This document shows positions 8,212 to 17,678 of a stretch of DNA of 64,000 nt, piece after piece (within the stretch, counting starts at the first letter, position 1; each line of letters starts with the position of its first letter). Source of the DNA: Rhizobacter sp. Lineage in GTDB: Bacteria > Pseudomonadota > Gammaproteobacteria > Burkholderiales > Burkholderiaceae_C. The notes under the pieces are model-generated. The model was not told where the DNA came from. It made no database searches and saw nothing but the letters and a program-made list of their open reading frames with translations. The stretch lies in contig JAMLIM010000001.1 in the NCBI GenBank assembly GCA_023954175.1, positions 62,001 to 126,000 on the forward strand. The letters are read 5' to 3'. A program made the position numbers and the translations under genes.

Positions 8212-8874
8212 CTAGCGATGCGGCGCGTCTGACGCAGCGGTGTCGACAGCTGCCGGACGGTCCGGGGAATCGACCGCCCCGAACAGGTAGGCATCGGGAA
8301 TCTCGGCCAGCCGCACGACGCGCCCGCCGTGCGCCTCGCGAAACGCCTGCGCCGCGCTCTGTTGCGAGAACGGCACCGCTTCGGGCGCGCCCATGCCGCC
8401 GCGCTGTGCGCTGTCGACGACGAACCAGGCGTCGCGCGCTTCGACCCAGGCGCCGCGATCGGGTTGCTGCCAATGCGCGCTCTTGCCCATGTCGTTGACG
8501 TAGACCGCGGTAATGTCGCGCGGCTCCTCCGGAAGGCGCAGGAACGCGATCGTCTCGCGCACCGAGGAGAACCAGACCGGCTGCTCACGCCCGGCAACGA
8601 AGATCTGCCCCTTGGGTCCCTCGTGATCGACCAGCAGCATGCCGCAGTAGTGGCCGGTGGCATCGGCCGTGACTTCCACCGGCGACGGCGGGGCGGGCGG
8701 CGGCGACGCCTTGTCGCAACCGGCCAGCGCCGCGGCGCCGAGCAGCGCCACGAAGCCGGCGGCGCGCGCGAGCCTTGCCCGCAGGCGACGCACGAGGAGG
8801 TGCCGCGCCGCCCCGGGGTTCCAAGACCCTCGCAGGGGGTGAGCCGGGCGCAGCCCGGCCGTGGGAATGTTCAC
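8212..8874 (-). CDS. nosL: NosL copper-chaperone lipoprotein
   Basis: An outer-membrane-anchored Cu(I) protein that helps assemble the CuZ site of NosZ. The lipobox is AALAGC, followed by a Pro-rich linker. The NosL domain shows the Cu-binding HYCGMLLVDHEGPKGQIF segment, then WFSSVRETIAFLR and VYVNDMGK. A GTG start at 8874 is chosen because GGAGG lies 5 nt before it and the GTGA overlaps the nosY stop. This gives a 27-residue basic leader before the usual signal peptide. A later GTG at 8793 would give a standard lipoprotein leader but has no ribosome-binding site. Confidence 0.88.
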   Translation of the reverse strand: MNIPTAGLRPAHPLRGSWNPGAARHLLVRRLRARLARAAGFVALLGAAALAGCDKASPPPAPPSPVEVTADATGHYCGMLLVDHEGPKGQIFVAGREQPVWFSSVRETIAFLRLPEEPRDITAVYVNDMGKSAHWQQPDRGAWVEARDAWFVVDSAQRGGMGAPEAVPFSQQSAAQAFREAHGGRVVRLAEIPDAYLFGAVDSPDRPAAVDTAASDAPHR

Positions 8875-9695
8875 AAAGGCCTCCGGTGAAAGGCAAGGAT
8901 CGCCAGCACCAGCGGCACGACGATCCACGCCAGCAACACCACAAGGTAAAGCGGTGCGGGCAGCGCCGCCGCATCGCCCGGGCCGGCCATGCCACTGTAG
9001 ACCGATACGGCCTCGCTCGCCGTCGTGTTGAACAAGCGGTACACGTCGGCCGGATTGAGCAGCAGCAGCACGTCGAGCCCGCGCCGGCCGACCGTGCGCC
9101 CCTGGTCAGCTACCAGCGCGCCGAGCAGCGCGGTGTCGTAGATGAGCACGAAGAACAGCCAGACGCCGACCGCAAGGCCGGCGGCGGTGGCACGCTCGCG
9201 CACCAGTGTGCTCGCCAGGCAGCCCATCGCGACGAACGAGGCGCCGAGCATGATCGAGGTCAGCACCATCATGGTGAAGGCGCCCCAGGCTGCCTGACCG
9301 ATGCCCGGCTGGGACCACAGCACCGCGGCCGCCGCGCCATAGCCGATCACGGTCGCGATGGCGAGGATCGCGGTCTGGCCGAGCGCCTTGCCGAGCACGA
9401 CTTCCCAGCGCGCCACCGGGTACGACAGCAGCAGCATCAGCGTGCCGCGCTCGTGCTCGCCGACGATCGCGTCGAACGACAGCAGGAGCGCGATCAAGGG
9501 CACGAGAAAGATCGTCAGGCTCGCCAGGCTCACCACCACGACGGCGAGCGGATCCGCCTTGACGACGCCGGTGGGCGCGCTGCCGAGCAGCGTCAGCGAC
9601 AGCGCCAGGGCTGCCAGCAGCAGCGTCGTCGCGAGCACCCAGCGGTTGCGCAGGCCGACGCGCAGCTCCTGTGCCGCGAGCGTGAGCGTGTTCAT
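8871..9695 (-). CDS. nosY: ABC transporter permease NosY
   Basis: A 274-residue integral membrane protein with about six transmembrane helices. It carries the conserved cytoplasmic loop of ABC-2-type permeases (FDAIVGEHERGTLMLLLSYP then VARWEVVLGKALGQT). It forms the NosFY complex, which works with NosD to supply copper or sulfur for the CuZ cluster. The start ATG overlaps the nosF stop (ATGA) and its own stop overlaps the nosL start, so the three genes are coupled. Confidence 0.93.
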   Translation of the reverse strand: MNTLTLAAQELRVGLRNRWVLATTLLLAALALSLTLLGSAPTGVVKADPLAVVVVSLASLTIFLVPLIALLLSFDAIVGEHERGTLMLLLSYPVARWEVVLGKALGQTAILAIATVIGYGAAAAVLWSQPGIGQAAWGAFTMMVLTSIMLGASFVAMGCLASTLVRERATAAGLAVGVWLFFVLIYDTALLGALVADQGRTVGRRGLDVLLLLNPADVYRLFNTTASEAVSVYSGMAGPGDAAALPAPLYLVVLLAWIVVPLVLAILAFHRRPL

Positions 9696-10615
9696 CCCTC
9701 GTCCCCGGCGGCATCGACCAGGTGCGTGTACAACTCCTGCAGCCCGGGCGCAGTGATCTCGACGTCTTCGATCAACTCGTCCATCTGCGCGATGCAGCGC
9801 AGCGCGGCCATCTTCGCCGCGGGCGGTGCGAGCAGCACCAGCGTGACGTTGCCGCGCTCGGCGCAGCGCACGTCGGCCGGCAGCCGCGCCAGCACCTGCT
9901 CGGCGCTGCCGGGCCGGATGTGCAGGCAGATCCTGGCGTCGGCCTGCACGCCATGGCGCAGTTGCGCCAGCGTGCCGGCCGCCAGCAGGCGGCCGCGGTG
10001 CACGATGGCGGCCCGATCGACCCGGTTCTCGACCTCGGCCAGCGCGTGGGTCGAGATGAGCACCGTCGCGCCACTGCCGCGCAGGGTGTCGATCATCTCG
10101 TAGACGTCGCGTCGCGAGGCCGGATCGAGGCCGCTGGTCGGCTCGTCGAACAGCAGCAGGCGCGGCGCGCCGATCAGCGCCTGCGCGATGCCGAGGCGCT
10201 GGCGCATGCCCTTCGAATAGGTACCGACGCGCCGGTGCGCCGCATCGGCGATGCCCACGCGCGCCAGCAGTTCGCCGTTGGCGCGTTGCGGCGCGCCCTT
10301 CAGGCGCGCATAGAAGGCCATCAGCTCGGTGCCCGTCATGGCGCCGTGAAAGGCCACGCTTTCCGGCAGGAATCCGATCGCGCGCCGGGCCTGCGCGCCC
10401 GCGCTGCCCGCCGGGTCGATGCCGCCAATGCGCACGCTGCCCTGGGTGGGCCGGATCAGCCCGAGCACGAGCTTGATCAGCGTCGTCTTGCCGGCGCCGT
10501 TGTGCCCGACCAAGGCCGTCGCCTGCCCGGCCTCGAGCGCGAGCGACACCTCCTGCACCGCAGTCACGTCGCGATAGCGTTTGCTGACGCCCTGCCATTC
10601 GGCGATGCGCGTCAT
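9692..10615 (-). CDS. nosF: ABC transporter ATPase NosF
   Basis: A 307-residue ATPase. Walker A is GHNGAGKTT near residue 39, the signature is YSKGMRQRLGIAQ, Walker B is LLLFDEPTSGLDP and the switch His is in LISTHALAEVE. The C-terminal third is a regulatory domain. It powers NosY and contacts NosD during NosZ maturation. The ATG at 10615 overlaps the nosD stop by 4 nt. Length and motifs are complete. Confidence 0.94.
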   Translation of the reverse strand: MTRIAEWQGVSKRYRDVTAVQEVSLALEAGQATALVGHNGAGKTTLIKLVLGLIRPTQGSVRIGGIDPAGSAGAQARRAIGFLPESVAFHGAMTGTELMAFYARLKGAPQRANGELLARVGIADAAHRRVGTYSKGMRQRLGIAQALIGAPRLLLFDEPTSGLDPASRRDVYEMIDTLRGSGATVLISTHALAEVENRVDRAAIVHRGRLLAAGTLAQLRHGVQADARICLHIRPGSAEQVLARLPADVRCAERGNVTLVLLAPPAAKMAALRCIAQMDELIEDVEITAPGLQELYTHLVDAAGDEG

Positions 10616-12015
10616 GGTGATGCGGGCGCGGGCGCGGATGCGGGTGCGGATGCGGGTGCGGGCACGCGCACCGGGCGCATCAATGGCGCGCTGTCGATCA
10701 CGCCGCCCGGGTAGAGCGCCGGAAAGCGTGCCTGCGCCCAGCGCACGACCTGCACCGCCGGGCTCGCGATGAGCGCCTTGGTCGCAGGCAGCATCCAGAG
10801 GATCTCGTCGGCCAGGTCGTTCGGACGGTAGGGCCGGTCGGCGATGCCGTCGCCGTCGAGGTCGTACGCCGGGTTGTCGCTCCAGTAGTTGCCGCGCCCC
10901 TCGTGCGACCAGTCGATGTAGCGTGTGCCGACGTACTTGACCTGCTCGCGGTTCGAGATGAAGGCGTTGCCGCTCAGCGTGTTGCCTTCCGAGCCGGCGG
11001 TGAAGTGGATGCCGATCGCGCAGGCCTGGAACCAGTTGTCCTGCAGCAGGTTGCGCGCAGCGTTGTAGACGAACACGCACTTTTCGCGGCCGCCGTGCCC
11101 GAGGCCCGCGCGCACCACGTTGCCGATGACGCGCGAATCGTTGGTCGTGTGCAGCAGCAGGCCGTAGTCGCGGTCGTCGTCGGAGACGTTGTCGCGGATC
11201 TCGAGGCGATCCGAGAACATGATCGCCAAGCCCACGTCGTTGCCGCGCGACCGGTTGCCCACGATGCGGCTGTCGTTGGTGTACATGTAGTGGATCGCGA
11301 AGCGCAACTGCGTCATCGTGTTGTCGGCGAAGACGTTGTGCGAGCTGACCTTGACGAAGATGCCGTCGCGACCATGGCTGATCGCGTTGCCGATGACATG
11401 CGCACCGGGCGCATTCCAGATCGACACGCCGTTGCCGGCCTCGGCAGTGCGCAGATCGCGCCGCCCGACGATCAGGTTGTACTCGACGATCGATCCCGCC
11501 GCGCCGTGCAGGTAGACGCCGAACAGGTTGTCGAGCAGGCGATTGGAGCGGATGCGCGCGCGCGCCGCCGTCTGCGTGACGAGAATCGCCGAGTCCATCG
11601 CCGGCAGGTTGATGCCCGATCCGGTGACCTCGAGCCCCTCGATGCGCACGTCGGGCGCATCGATCGTGATCACGCTGCCCGCGCCCGGCCCGACGAGCAC
11701 GGCACCGGCATCGCCGACCAGCGACAGCGGCCGGCCGATGCGCAGCGGCCCGGCATGCCGTCCCGCCGCAAGGCGGATCACCTGGCCCGGCGTCGCCGCA
11801 TCGATGAGCGGTTGGAGCGCCTCGCCGGGCGCGACCCGCCGCTCGGCGCCGGCCTTGGCACCTGCATCAGTGTTGGCGGTGGCCGGCGCGGCGACCGTGG
11901 CCGGCCTCGCGATGGTTGCTGGAACCGCGGCTGGACCCGCGGCCGTGCCGCCTGGCGCCGCTGCGGCCAGGCAGGCCGTCAGCATGGCCATCGCGGCCCG
12001 GCTCGTCACCGCCAT
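10612..12015 (-). CDS. nosD: Periplasmic copper-maturation protein NosD
   Basis: A 467-residue exported right-handed parallel beta-helix (CASH) protein required for the CuZ cluster of NosZ. After the signal peptide (to about residue 24) and an Ala/Pro-rich spacer comes a ladder of Asn/Asp-rich turns: NRLLDNLFGVYL, DGIFVKVSSHNVFADN, VGLAIMFSDRLEIRDN and GNYWSDNPAYDLDGDG near the end. The last 15 residues are a Pro-Ala-Ser repeat. The gene starts 11 bp after nosZ and overlaps nosF. Confidence 0.93.
   Translation of the reverse strand: MAVTSRAAMAMLTACLAAAAPGGTAAGPAAVPATIARPATVAAPATANTDAGAKAGAERRVAPGEALQPLIDAATPGQVIRLAAGRHAGPLRIGRPLSLVGDAGAVLVGPGAGSVITIDAPDVRIEGLEVTGSGINLPAMDSAILVTQTAARARIRSNRLLDNLFGVYLHGAAGSIVEYNLIVGRRDLRTAEAGNGVSIWNAPGAHVIGNAISHGRDGIFVKVSSHNVFADNTMTQLRFAIHYMYTNDSRIVGNRSRGNDVGLAIMFSDRLEIRDNVSDDDRDYGLLLHTTNDSRVIGNVVRAGLGHGGREKCVFVYNAARNLLQDNWFQACAIGIHFTAGSEGNTLSGNAFISNREQVKYVGTRYIDWSHEGRGNYWSDNPAYDLDGDGIADRPYRPNDLADEILWMLPATKALIASPAVQVVRWAQARFPALYPGGVIDSAPLMRPVRVPAPASAPASAPAPASP
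10616..10672 (-). repeat. Short G-rich tandem repeat in the 3' end of nosD
   Basis: Units of GCGGATGCGGGT and close variants follow one another here. Read leftward they encode the Pro-Ala-Ser tail of NosD. The repeat is in frame and lies just before the nosF start, so length changes would alter only the NosD tail and the nosD-nosF junction. No spacer structure is present, so it is not a CRISPR. Confidence 0.6.
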
Positions 12016-12026
12016 GCCCCGACTGC

Positions 12027-14024
12027 TCAGGCGCGGCGCGGCTCGACCAGCATGCGCCCCTTCATCTCCATGTGCAGCGCGTGGCAGAACCACTGGCAGT
12101 AGTACCAGTAGACGCCGGGCCGGTCGGCAATGAAGGTCACCGACGCCGTCGCCTGCGGCGCGACCTCCATCGCGATGCCGTAGTTGACGATCGTGAAGCC
12201 GTGCGTCAGGTCTTCGACCTCGTCGCGGTTGGTGATGTAGACCGTCACCTCGTCGCCCTGCTTCACGGTGAAGTCGGTCATGCTGAACGTCGGCGCGACC
12301 GAGAACATGTAGACGCGCACCTTCTTGCCGTCGCGAACGACCTTGGCCGCGCTCTCGAGTTCGACGCCGTCGGCCTTGGCCTGGCGCACCGCGTCGGCGA
12401 AGATCGGGTCGTCACGCTTCCAGATGCTGACCGGGTTGATCTTGGAGCGATGAATGATGGTCGCGTCGTGCGGCTCGGCGAAGCTCGGCGAGTCGTGCAC
12501 CAGGATCATCTTGTCGCCCGAGATGTCGATCAGCTGGTCGCATTCGGGCTTGAGCGGGCCGACGTTGAGGAAGCGATCCTTGGAGAACTTGTTCAGCGAG
12601 AGCAGCCACTTGCCGTCGGCTTCCTTGGTCTGCCCCATCGACGAATGGTTGTGGCCGGGCTGGTAGTGCACGTCGAGCTTGTGGATGATCGGATCGACGT
12701 CCTTGCCGCCGAACTTCTCGATCGCCTTGGCGATCGACCACTTGCAGATCTGGCTGTCGATGAACAACGTCGTGTAGGCGTTGCCGCGGCCATCGAACGC
12801 GGTGTGCAGCGGCCCGAGGCCGAGCTGCGGCTCGGCGACGACGGTATCGCGCGGCTTGATCTTGTCCTCGAACAGGTCGTCGAAGCGGCGCACGTCGAGC
12901 ACGGTGCAGGTCGGCGAGAGCTTGCCGTTGACGACGACGTGGATGCCGTCGGGTGCGGTGTTGATGCCGTGCGGGTTGTTGGCGATCGGTATGTAGCGCG
13001 TCAGCGGCGAACCGTGCCGGCCATCGAGCACCGGCACGCCGCCGATGGTCTTGAATTCGCCCTTGGCGACGGCCTCCTCGATGCGCTTGATGTTGAACAC
13101 CGTGACCCAGTCCTGCTCGGCCGCGGTGGCCTCGGCCAGCGTCACCCCGTCCTCGGAGTTGTAGCAGGTCGAGAACGCATACTTGCCCTGGTAGTCGCCG
13201 TCGACGTTGTCGAGGTTGCCGTCCACCAGCACCTGCCAGGCGACCTTCATCGTCTCGCCGTCGAGCGCGGTGAAGACGCACTGGTACTTCTTGTGGTCGG
13301 TGAGCACGCTGCCGTCGTTCGGAATCGGCGCCCGGTCCTCGCCATTGCAGAACACGTAGCCGGTCTTGGGGAACTTCTGCACGCGCAGGCCGTGCACCGT
13401 GTGCTGGTTGGGCAGCTCGATGATCTTGTCGACCTTCATCACGTCGCAGCGCACCCGCGCCACGCGCGTGTTGGCCTTGTCGTTCATGTACAGATAGCGG
13501 CCGTCGTAGGTGCCATCGGTGAACGACATGTGCGGGTGGTGCAGATCGCCGTTGAAGTAGGTGCCGCCGCGCGAGGCGAGGTGCTTCTTCGTTTCCGGCG
13601 TCAAGCCCTCGGTGAGGATCTTGAGGCTTTCGTTGGTCTGCCCCCAGCCGGTCGCGCTGCAGCGGTTGAATACCGGAATGCGCATCAGCTCGCGCATCGA
13701 CGGCAGCCCCAGGATGCGCAACTCGCCGCTCTGGCCCCCCGAGAAGAACACGTAGTACTCGTCGAGCTGGCCGGGCCCGACGTGGGCCTTGGCCATGGCA
13801 GCCGAGGTCGCCGCCGACGATACCGAAGTCGATGCCTGCGCCGGTGCGGACCCGGCGGCAGACGCCGCGGCCGCGCCCGACTTCGCTGTTTCGGCCTTGT
13901 CTTCGCAGCCGCTGAGCAAGCCCCCTGCCGCGCCAGCCGCGAGCGCAACGACCTTGGCACCACTGCCCAGGACGGCGCGCCGGTTCGGATCGGTCGGCCC
14001 GGTGGAGTTCCTGTCTTCGCTCAT
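12027..14024 (-). CDS. nosZ: Nitrous oxide reductase NosZ, clade I
   Basis: Reduces N2O to N2 in the periplasm. The 665-residue protein has a Tat leader ([10 protein letters not shown]), which defines clade I, although a Cys (SGC) lies at the end of its hydrophobic core and a Ser/Ala linker follows. The beta-propeller carries CuZ histidines ([39 protein letters not shown]). The C-terminal cupredoxin domain has the CuA loop [12 protein letters not shown]. All key residues are present. It follows nosR by 127 bp and precedes nosD by 11 bp. Confidence 0.97.
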   Translation of the reverse strand: MSEDRNSTGPTDPNRRAVLGSGAKVVALAAGAAGGLLSGCEDKAETAKSGAAAASAAGSAPAQASTSVSSAATSAAMAKAHVGPGQLDEYYVFFSGGQSGELRILGLPSMRELMRIPVFNRCSATGWGQTNESLKILTEGLTPETKKHLASRGGTYFNGDLHHPHMSFTDGTYDGRYLYMNDKANTRVARVRCDVMKVDKIIELPNQHTVHGLRVQKFPKTGYVFCNGEDRAPIPNDGSVLTDHKKYQCVFTALDGETMKVAWQVLVDGNLDNVDGDYQGKYAFSTCYNSEDGVTLAEATAAEQDWVTVFNIKRIEEAVAKGEFKTIGGVPVLDGRHGSPLTRYIPIANNPHGINTAPDGIHVVVNGKLSPTCTVLDVRRFDDLFEDKIKPRDTVVAEPQLGLGPLHTAFDGRGNAYTTLFIDSQICKWSIAKAIEKFGGKDVDPIIHKLDVHYQPGHNHSSMGQTKEADGKWLLSLNKFSKDRFLNVGPLKPECDQLIDISGDKMILVHDSPSFAEPHDATIIHRSKINPVSIWKRDDPIFADAVRQAKADGVELESAAKVVRDGKKVRVYMFSVAPTFSMTDFTVKQGDEVTVYITNRDEVEDLTHGFTIVNYGIAMEVAPQATASVTFIADRPGVYWYYCQWFCHALHMEMKGRMLVEPRRA

Positions 14025-14151
14025 GATGTGTCTCCTCGTCGGTTCGGGCGCCTCTCGGCACCCCTGGATCTGGGCGCTATCCCGCGCCCGTGGGTGCAGG
14101 CGCCGCTACGGCGCCCGCGGATCGATGCTCCTGCAACATCGATCATCGATG

Positions 14152-16413
14152 TCAACCGGCGTCGACGCTCGCGGCAGCGGCGGCCGGTGCGACGGTTCGC
14201 GCTGCCCCGGGCGCCATCGCGGCGCGCTTTTCGCGCTTGAGCCTGCGCTGCACGCGAACCGGGCATTTGTGGTCGTGGTGGTACAGCACCTGGCAATGCA
14301 GGCAGGAAATGCATTCGTTCGGGTTGATGTGCCCTTCCGGGTGGATCGCCTCCACCGGGCACTCCTTGAAGCAGCGCATGCACGGGTTGCCGCACTCGCG
14401 GTAGCGCTTGAGCCAGTCGAACATGCGCAAGCGCCCGGGAATGGCCAGCGCGGCGCCGAGCGGACACAGGTAGCGGCAGAAGAAGCGCTCGACGAACAAC
14501 CCGGCGCCCAGCAGCATCAGCGCGAACGCGACGAACCACCACTCGCGCATGAAGTGCAACACGATCGCGGTCTTGAACGGCTCGATCTCGGACAGCACCT
14601 CGGCGTAGGCGAGCGAGCCGAGCGAGACGCCGAACAGGCCCAGGAAGATGATGTACTTGATCGGCCACAGCCGCTCGTGCACCGCCCACGGGATCTTCAA
14701 CTGAGGCACCCTCAAGCGCTTGGCGATCGCGTTGGAGATCTCCTGCAGCGCACCGAACGGGCACAACCAGCCGCAAAACGGTCCGCGCCCCCAGAACAGC
14801 AAGGCCGCCGCGACCGAGCACCACAACACGAAGATCAACGGATCGATCAGGAAGGACGACCACCGAAAGCCGCCGCGCAGGGCGTTGGCGAAGGTCAGCA
14901 CGTTGACGACCGACAGTTGCGCCTGTGCCACCCAGCCAAGCCAGAGCAGCGTGAACACCAGGAACGTCATGCGCACGACATTGAACAGCTTCTCGTGCCG
15001 GACCAGGATGTCCTGGAAGAAGAAGATCAGCGTGAGCACGCCCAGCATCAGCGCGAGCACGCCCAACGCGAACGACTTGCCGAGCCAGATGCGTTGCCAC
15101 ATCGGCGCCGCCTCGAGATCGGCGAGTTCGTCGGCAGGCGCACCCGCACCGCTTGCCGCCACCGGCGCCGCGGCCGCTGCCGCTGCGCTGGCCGGCGGGC
15201 CCGACGGCGCGGCCTGTGCCGGCGGCGCGACTTCCTTCGTGTAGCGCTCGGGCAGACGGTAGTCGAGCGAGAACGAGACGAACACCTTCTGGAGTGCGCC
15301 GGTGGCGCGTTGCACGAGCAGTTGCAGGCGCCACGGCGCGACCGGGTCGAATTCGTCACCTGCGGGAATCGCGAAGACGCCGATCTCGCGCACCTCGGGC
15401 GCACCGGCGGCGTGCAGCGTACCCATGCGACGATGCTGGCGGTCGCGAAAGCGGATCGTCTCGGCACCCTGAACCAGTTCGATGCGGTCGAAGATGCCGC
15501 CGCGCACGTAGGCCGAGCCCTTGAACGAATAGCTGCCGTCGCCGGCGACCAGCACGGCCTGCTGCCCCGGCGCCAGCATGCGTTCGACGTTGGCGAATTC
15601 CTCATCGCCGAGCAGGCTGCGCCCGATCGCGGGCTGCGAAACCAGCGCCACGTAAAGATCGATGAAGGCATCGCCCGGGGCGCCGGCCTCGGGTCTGGAG
15701 GCCGCCACCTCGTTGCCGGAGTCGACGAAGGCCTTGTTGACCTCGCCGACCGTCAGGTGCATGTGGCGTACCGCGCCCTCGTCGAGCAGCGCTTTCCAGT
15801 CGAGGATCGAGCCCGCCTTCGGGTCGAGCGCGCGCGCCGCGCTGGCCGCCACGCTGCCGCTCGCGGCCGCACCCAGGCGCAGCGCGCGTGCCACCCGCAC
15901 CGCCGAGCGCGTCACGCTTTCGCCCATCACGAGCACTGTCACGGTGGCGCCGCTGACGATGTCCGCGTGCGGCGGGCCCTTGCCCTCGGCGGCCGCGCGC
16001 AACGGGTTGTAGCCGATGAACGAAGCCAGATAGTCGACGACGCGCTTCTCTGGAATGCCGATCAGCACGATCGGCTCGCTGTGCGCGACCAGTTTCAGGC
16101 CGACGATCGTGCCGGCAGTATCGAGCCCGACGACGATCTGAATCGGCTTGCCCGAATAGCCGTCCGCATCGACCAACTGCGAATTCAGGTAGGCGTAGCC
16201 GACCAGTTCCTCACCGCGATAGGCGGGCGCAACAGGCGGGTCGGCGCGCAGCGGCCCGAAGCGATCGGCGCCCGGCACGATCTCGGAGGCAGTGACCTTG
16301 GTCAGGAAATGCTCGAGGGTTTCCGGAGCGGCCCGCGCCGTGGCCCAGCAGAGCACTGCAATCAGCAGCAGCGTGACCTTCACGACTGCCTGCCCGCATG
16401 TTCGCCTGCTCAA
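14152..16413 (-). CDS. nosR: NosR, flavin and Fe-S membrane electron donor/regulator
   Basis: A 753-residue polytopic protein needed for nos expression and for electron delivery to NosZ. It has a signal peptide, a periplasmic FMN-binding domain with the flavinylation motif SGATVT (Thr about 159), six or so helices with CGWLCPFGAL and CRYLCPLGAAL, and a cytoplasmic two-[4Fe-4S] segment (CGNPCMRCFKECP, CISCLHCQ). The TTG at 16413 is chosen because GGGAGGGG lies just upstream. A GTG at 16383 would give a tighter signal peptide but has a weak site. The FMN would be attached by NosX, encoded at the end of the operon. Confidence 0.95.
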   Translation of the reverse strand: MSRRTCGQAVVKVTLLLIAVLCWATARAAPETLEHFLTKVTASEIVPGADRFGPLRADPPVAPAYRGEELVGYAYLNSQLVDADGYSGKPIQIVVGLDTAGTIVGLKLVAHSEPIVLIGIPEKRVVDYLASFIGYNPLRAAAEGKGPPHADIVSGATVTVLVMGESVTRSAVRVARALRLGAAASGSVAASAARALDPKAGSILDWKALLDEGAVRHMHLTVGEVNKAFVDSGNEVAASRPEAGAPGDAFIDLYVALVSQPAIGRSLLGDEEFANVERMLAPGQQAVLVAGDGSYSFKGSAYVRGGIFDRIELVQGAETIRFRDRQHRRMGTLHAAGAPEVREIGVFAIPAGDEFDPVAPWRLQLLVQRATGALQKVFVSFSLDYRLPERYTKEVAPPAQAAPSGPPASAAAAAAAPVAASGAGAPADELADLEAAPMWQRIWLGKSFALGVLALMLGVLTLIFFFQDILVRHEKLFNVVRMTFLVFTLLWLGWVAQAQLSVVNVLTFANALRGGFRWSSFLIDPLIFVLWCSVAAALLFWGRGPFCGWLCPFGALQEISNAIAKRLRVPQLKIPWAVHERLWPIKYIIFLGLFGVSLGSLAYAEVLSEIEPFKTAIVLHFMREWWFVAFALMLLGAGLFVERFFCRYLCPLGAALAIPGRLRMFDWLKRYRECGNPCMRCFKECPVEAIHPEGHINPNECISCLHCQVLYHHDHKCPVRVQRRLKREKRAAMAPGAARTVAPAAAAASVDAG

Positions 16414-16442
16414 GTTGCCCCTCCCTGCATTGCTGCTGTGCG

Positions 16443-16484
16443 ATCATATTGAGCGATCCGGCGATGCGGCTTGCTGCGGATCAA
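16443..16484 (-). promoter_or_regulatory. FNR/DNR-type class II promoter of the nos operon
   Basis: TTGCT-N4-ATCAA at 16471-16484 matches the FNR/CRP-family anaerobic consensus TTGAT-N4-ATCAA at 9 of 10 positions. On the nos strand a TATGAT -10 element (5 of 6) lies at 16443-16448. The distance from box centre to -10 centre is 32 bp, exactly that of a class II promoter with the box at -41.5. The predicted transcription start is near 16436, about 23 nt before the nosR TTG. Whether FNR, DNR or NNR binds cannot be told from sequence. Confidence 0.65.
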
Positions 16485-16510
16485 GTCTATAGGCGGAGGG
16501 AGACCACACC

Positions 16511-17443
16511 ATGCGCGAGTCGCTGCTTGGGCGCGACCCCGAGATCGAATCGGTGGGCATGCCGATGCTGGTGGCCATCGCCAGCGCGATCGAGCGCGAA
16601 GCACTGCAGCGCTACGAGGCGCTTGGCGCGACCATGGACAGACGCGGCGAGGTCGCGACCGCCGCCGCTTTCCGGGTCATGCGCGACGACGAGCGTGTTC
16701 GCATCGAGGCGGTCGAACGCTGGGCGGCGAGCCTGGGCGAGGCGATTCCCGACCCCGGCAAGCCGGTGTGGAAGCCGCCGCCCGACTTGTCGAACTCGTG
16801 GGACGAGATCGCCGGCAGCGCGTTGCTCACGCCGTACCGTGCGTTTGCGATCGCGGTCGAGAACGAGGAGCGTGCGTTCACCCTGTACAGCTACCTCGCC
16901 ACGCGTGCCGCCAATGCAGCGGTGAGGCGCGAAGCCGAGCGGCTCGCCATCGAGGCGTTGCGCCACGCCGGCCTGATGCGGCGCTGGCGCCGCCAGGCCT
17001 GGCATCGCGAGCGCCGTGCCGAGCGCAACGAGTGGCCGCCGAGCGCATCGATCGCCGCATCCACCACGGCGCTGCACGCCCTGCTCGAAAGCCACGAAGC
17101 CGGCATCGCCAGGCGCCAACGGGCCCTTGCCGCACGCCTGCGCGCGGTCGGAGACGAGGAGAGCGCGCGCGTCCTGGAGCGCATCATGCGCGAACCGTCA
17201 CGGTCGTACGCAAGGACTGCCGCCCTGCCCGCAGACGACGCCGGCGCGGCCCTTGGCGACGATCCGGTGCACCTGCTGGTGGCGGCGCAAGAGCCGCTCG
17301 AAGCCCTGAGCGAGGCGCTCGAAGCGGTGCTGCGAACCACCGAGGGCGAGCTCTTCGAGCAAGCGCAGGCGGCGCTCGCCAACGTCGTGGCGCGCCTGGC
17401 GCGCATCGCACTGCAGGCAGCGCGCCGGATGAAACCTGCATAG
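16511..17443 (+). CDS. Ferritin-like (rubrerythrin-related) protein
   Basis: A 310-residue soluble, mostly helical protein with GGAGGGAG before its ATG. The first half carries the spaced Glu/His pattern of a four-helix diiron fold: AIASAIEREALQRYEALG, AFRVMRDDERVRIEAVERW, AIAVENEERAFTLYSYLATRA and AERLAIEALRHAGLMRRWRR. The second half is helical and Arg/Ala-rich, with no recognised domain. It diverges from nosR across a 97-bp intergenic region. Related ferritin-like proteins often sit beside denitrification genes. Function is unknown; iron or peroxide/NO protection is a guess from fold and place. Confidence 0.65.
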   Translation: MRESLLGRDPEIESVGMPMLVAIASAIEREALQRYEALGATMDRRGEVATAAAFRVMRDDERVRIEAVERWAASLGEAIPDPGKPVWKPPPDLSNSWDEIAGSALLTPYRAFAIAVENEERAFTLYSYLATRAANAAVRREAERLAIEALRHAGLMRRWRRQAWHRERRAERNEWPPSASIAASTTALHALLESHEAGIARRQRALAARLRAVGDEESARVLERIMREPSRSYARTAALPADDAGAALGDDPVHLLVAAQEPLEALSEALEAVLRTTEGELFEQAQAALANVVARLARIALQAARRMKPA

Positions 17444-17583
17444 AACGCTGTCGGGCCTGGATCGGGCCGTCTTCCGGCGGGCACCGCCGGCGTGCTGAAC
17501 GATCAAGGGGCGTGCGCCCGGCCAAACATCACGACGCGTCGCGCGGCGCAGGGAAAACCTGGGAAGTGGCACCCGACTGAAGA

Positions 17584-17655
17584 CGCCATGCCGCGGGCTC
17601 GAATCGGGCCGCTGCGTTCAGAGCCGCATCGCGGCTCTCCCCGTGCGGCATGGCG
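17584..17655. repeat. Nested inverted repeat between convergent genes
   Basis: Perfect 11-bp outer arms (CGCCATGCCGC at 17584-17594, GCGGCATGGCG at 17645-17655) enclose a second perfect hairpin, AGAGCCGC-ATC-GCGGCTCT at 17620-17638. It lies between the ends of the ferritin-like gene and the convergent membrane-protein gene (17444-17678). There is no T-run, so it is either a bidirectional, factor-assisted terminator or a small palindromic repeat element. Confidence 0.6.
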
Positions 17656-17678
17656 CCGTTGCGCGCGCGCCGAAAACG

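Noticed and set aside
10616..10672. Repeat cluster as a CRISPR-like array
   Set aside because: Units are about 12 bp, contiguous and in frame as the NosD tail, with no spacers.
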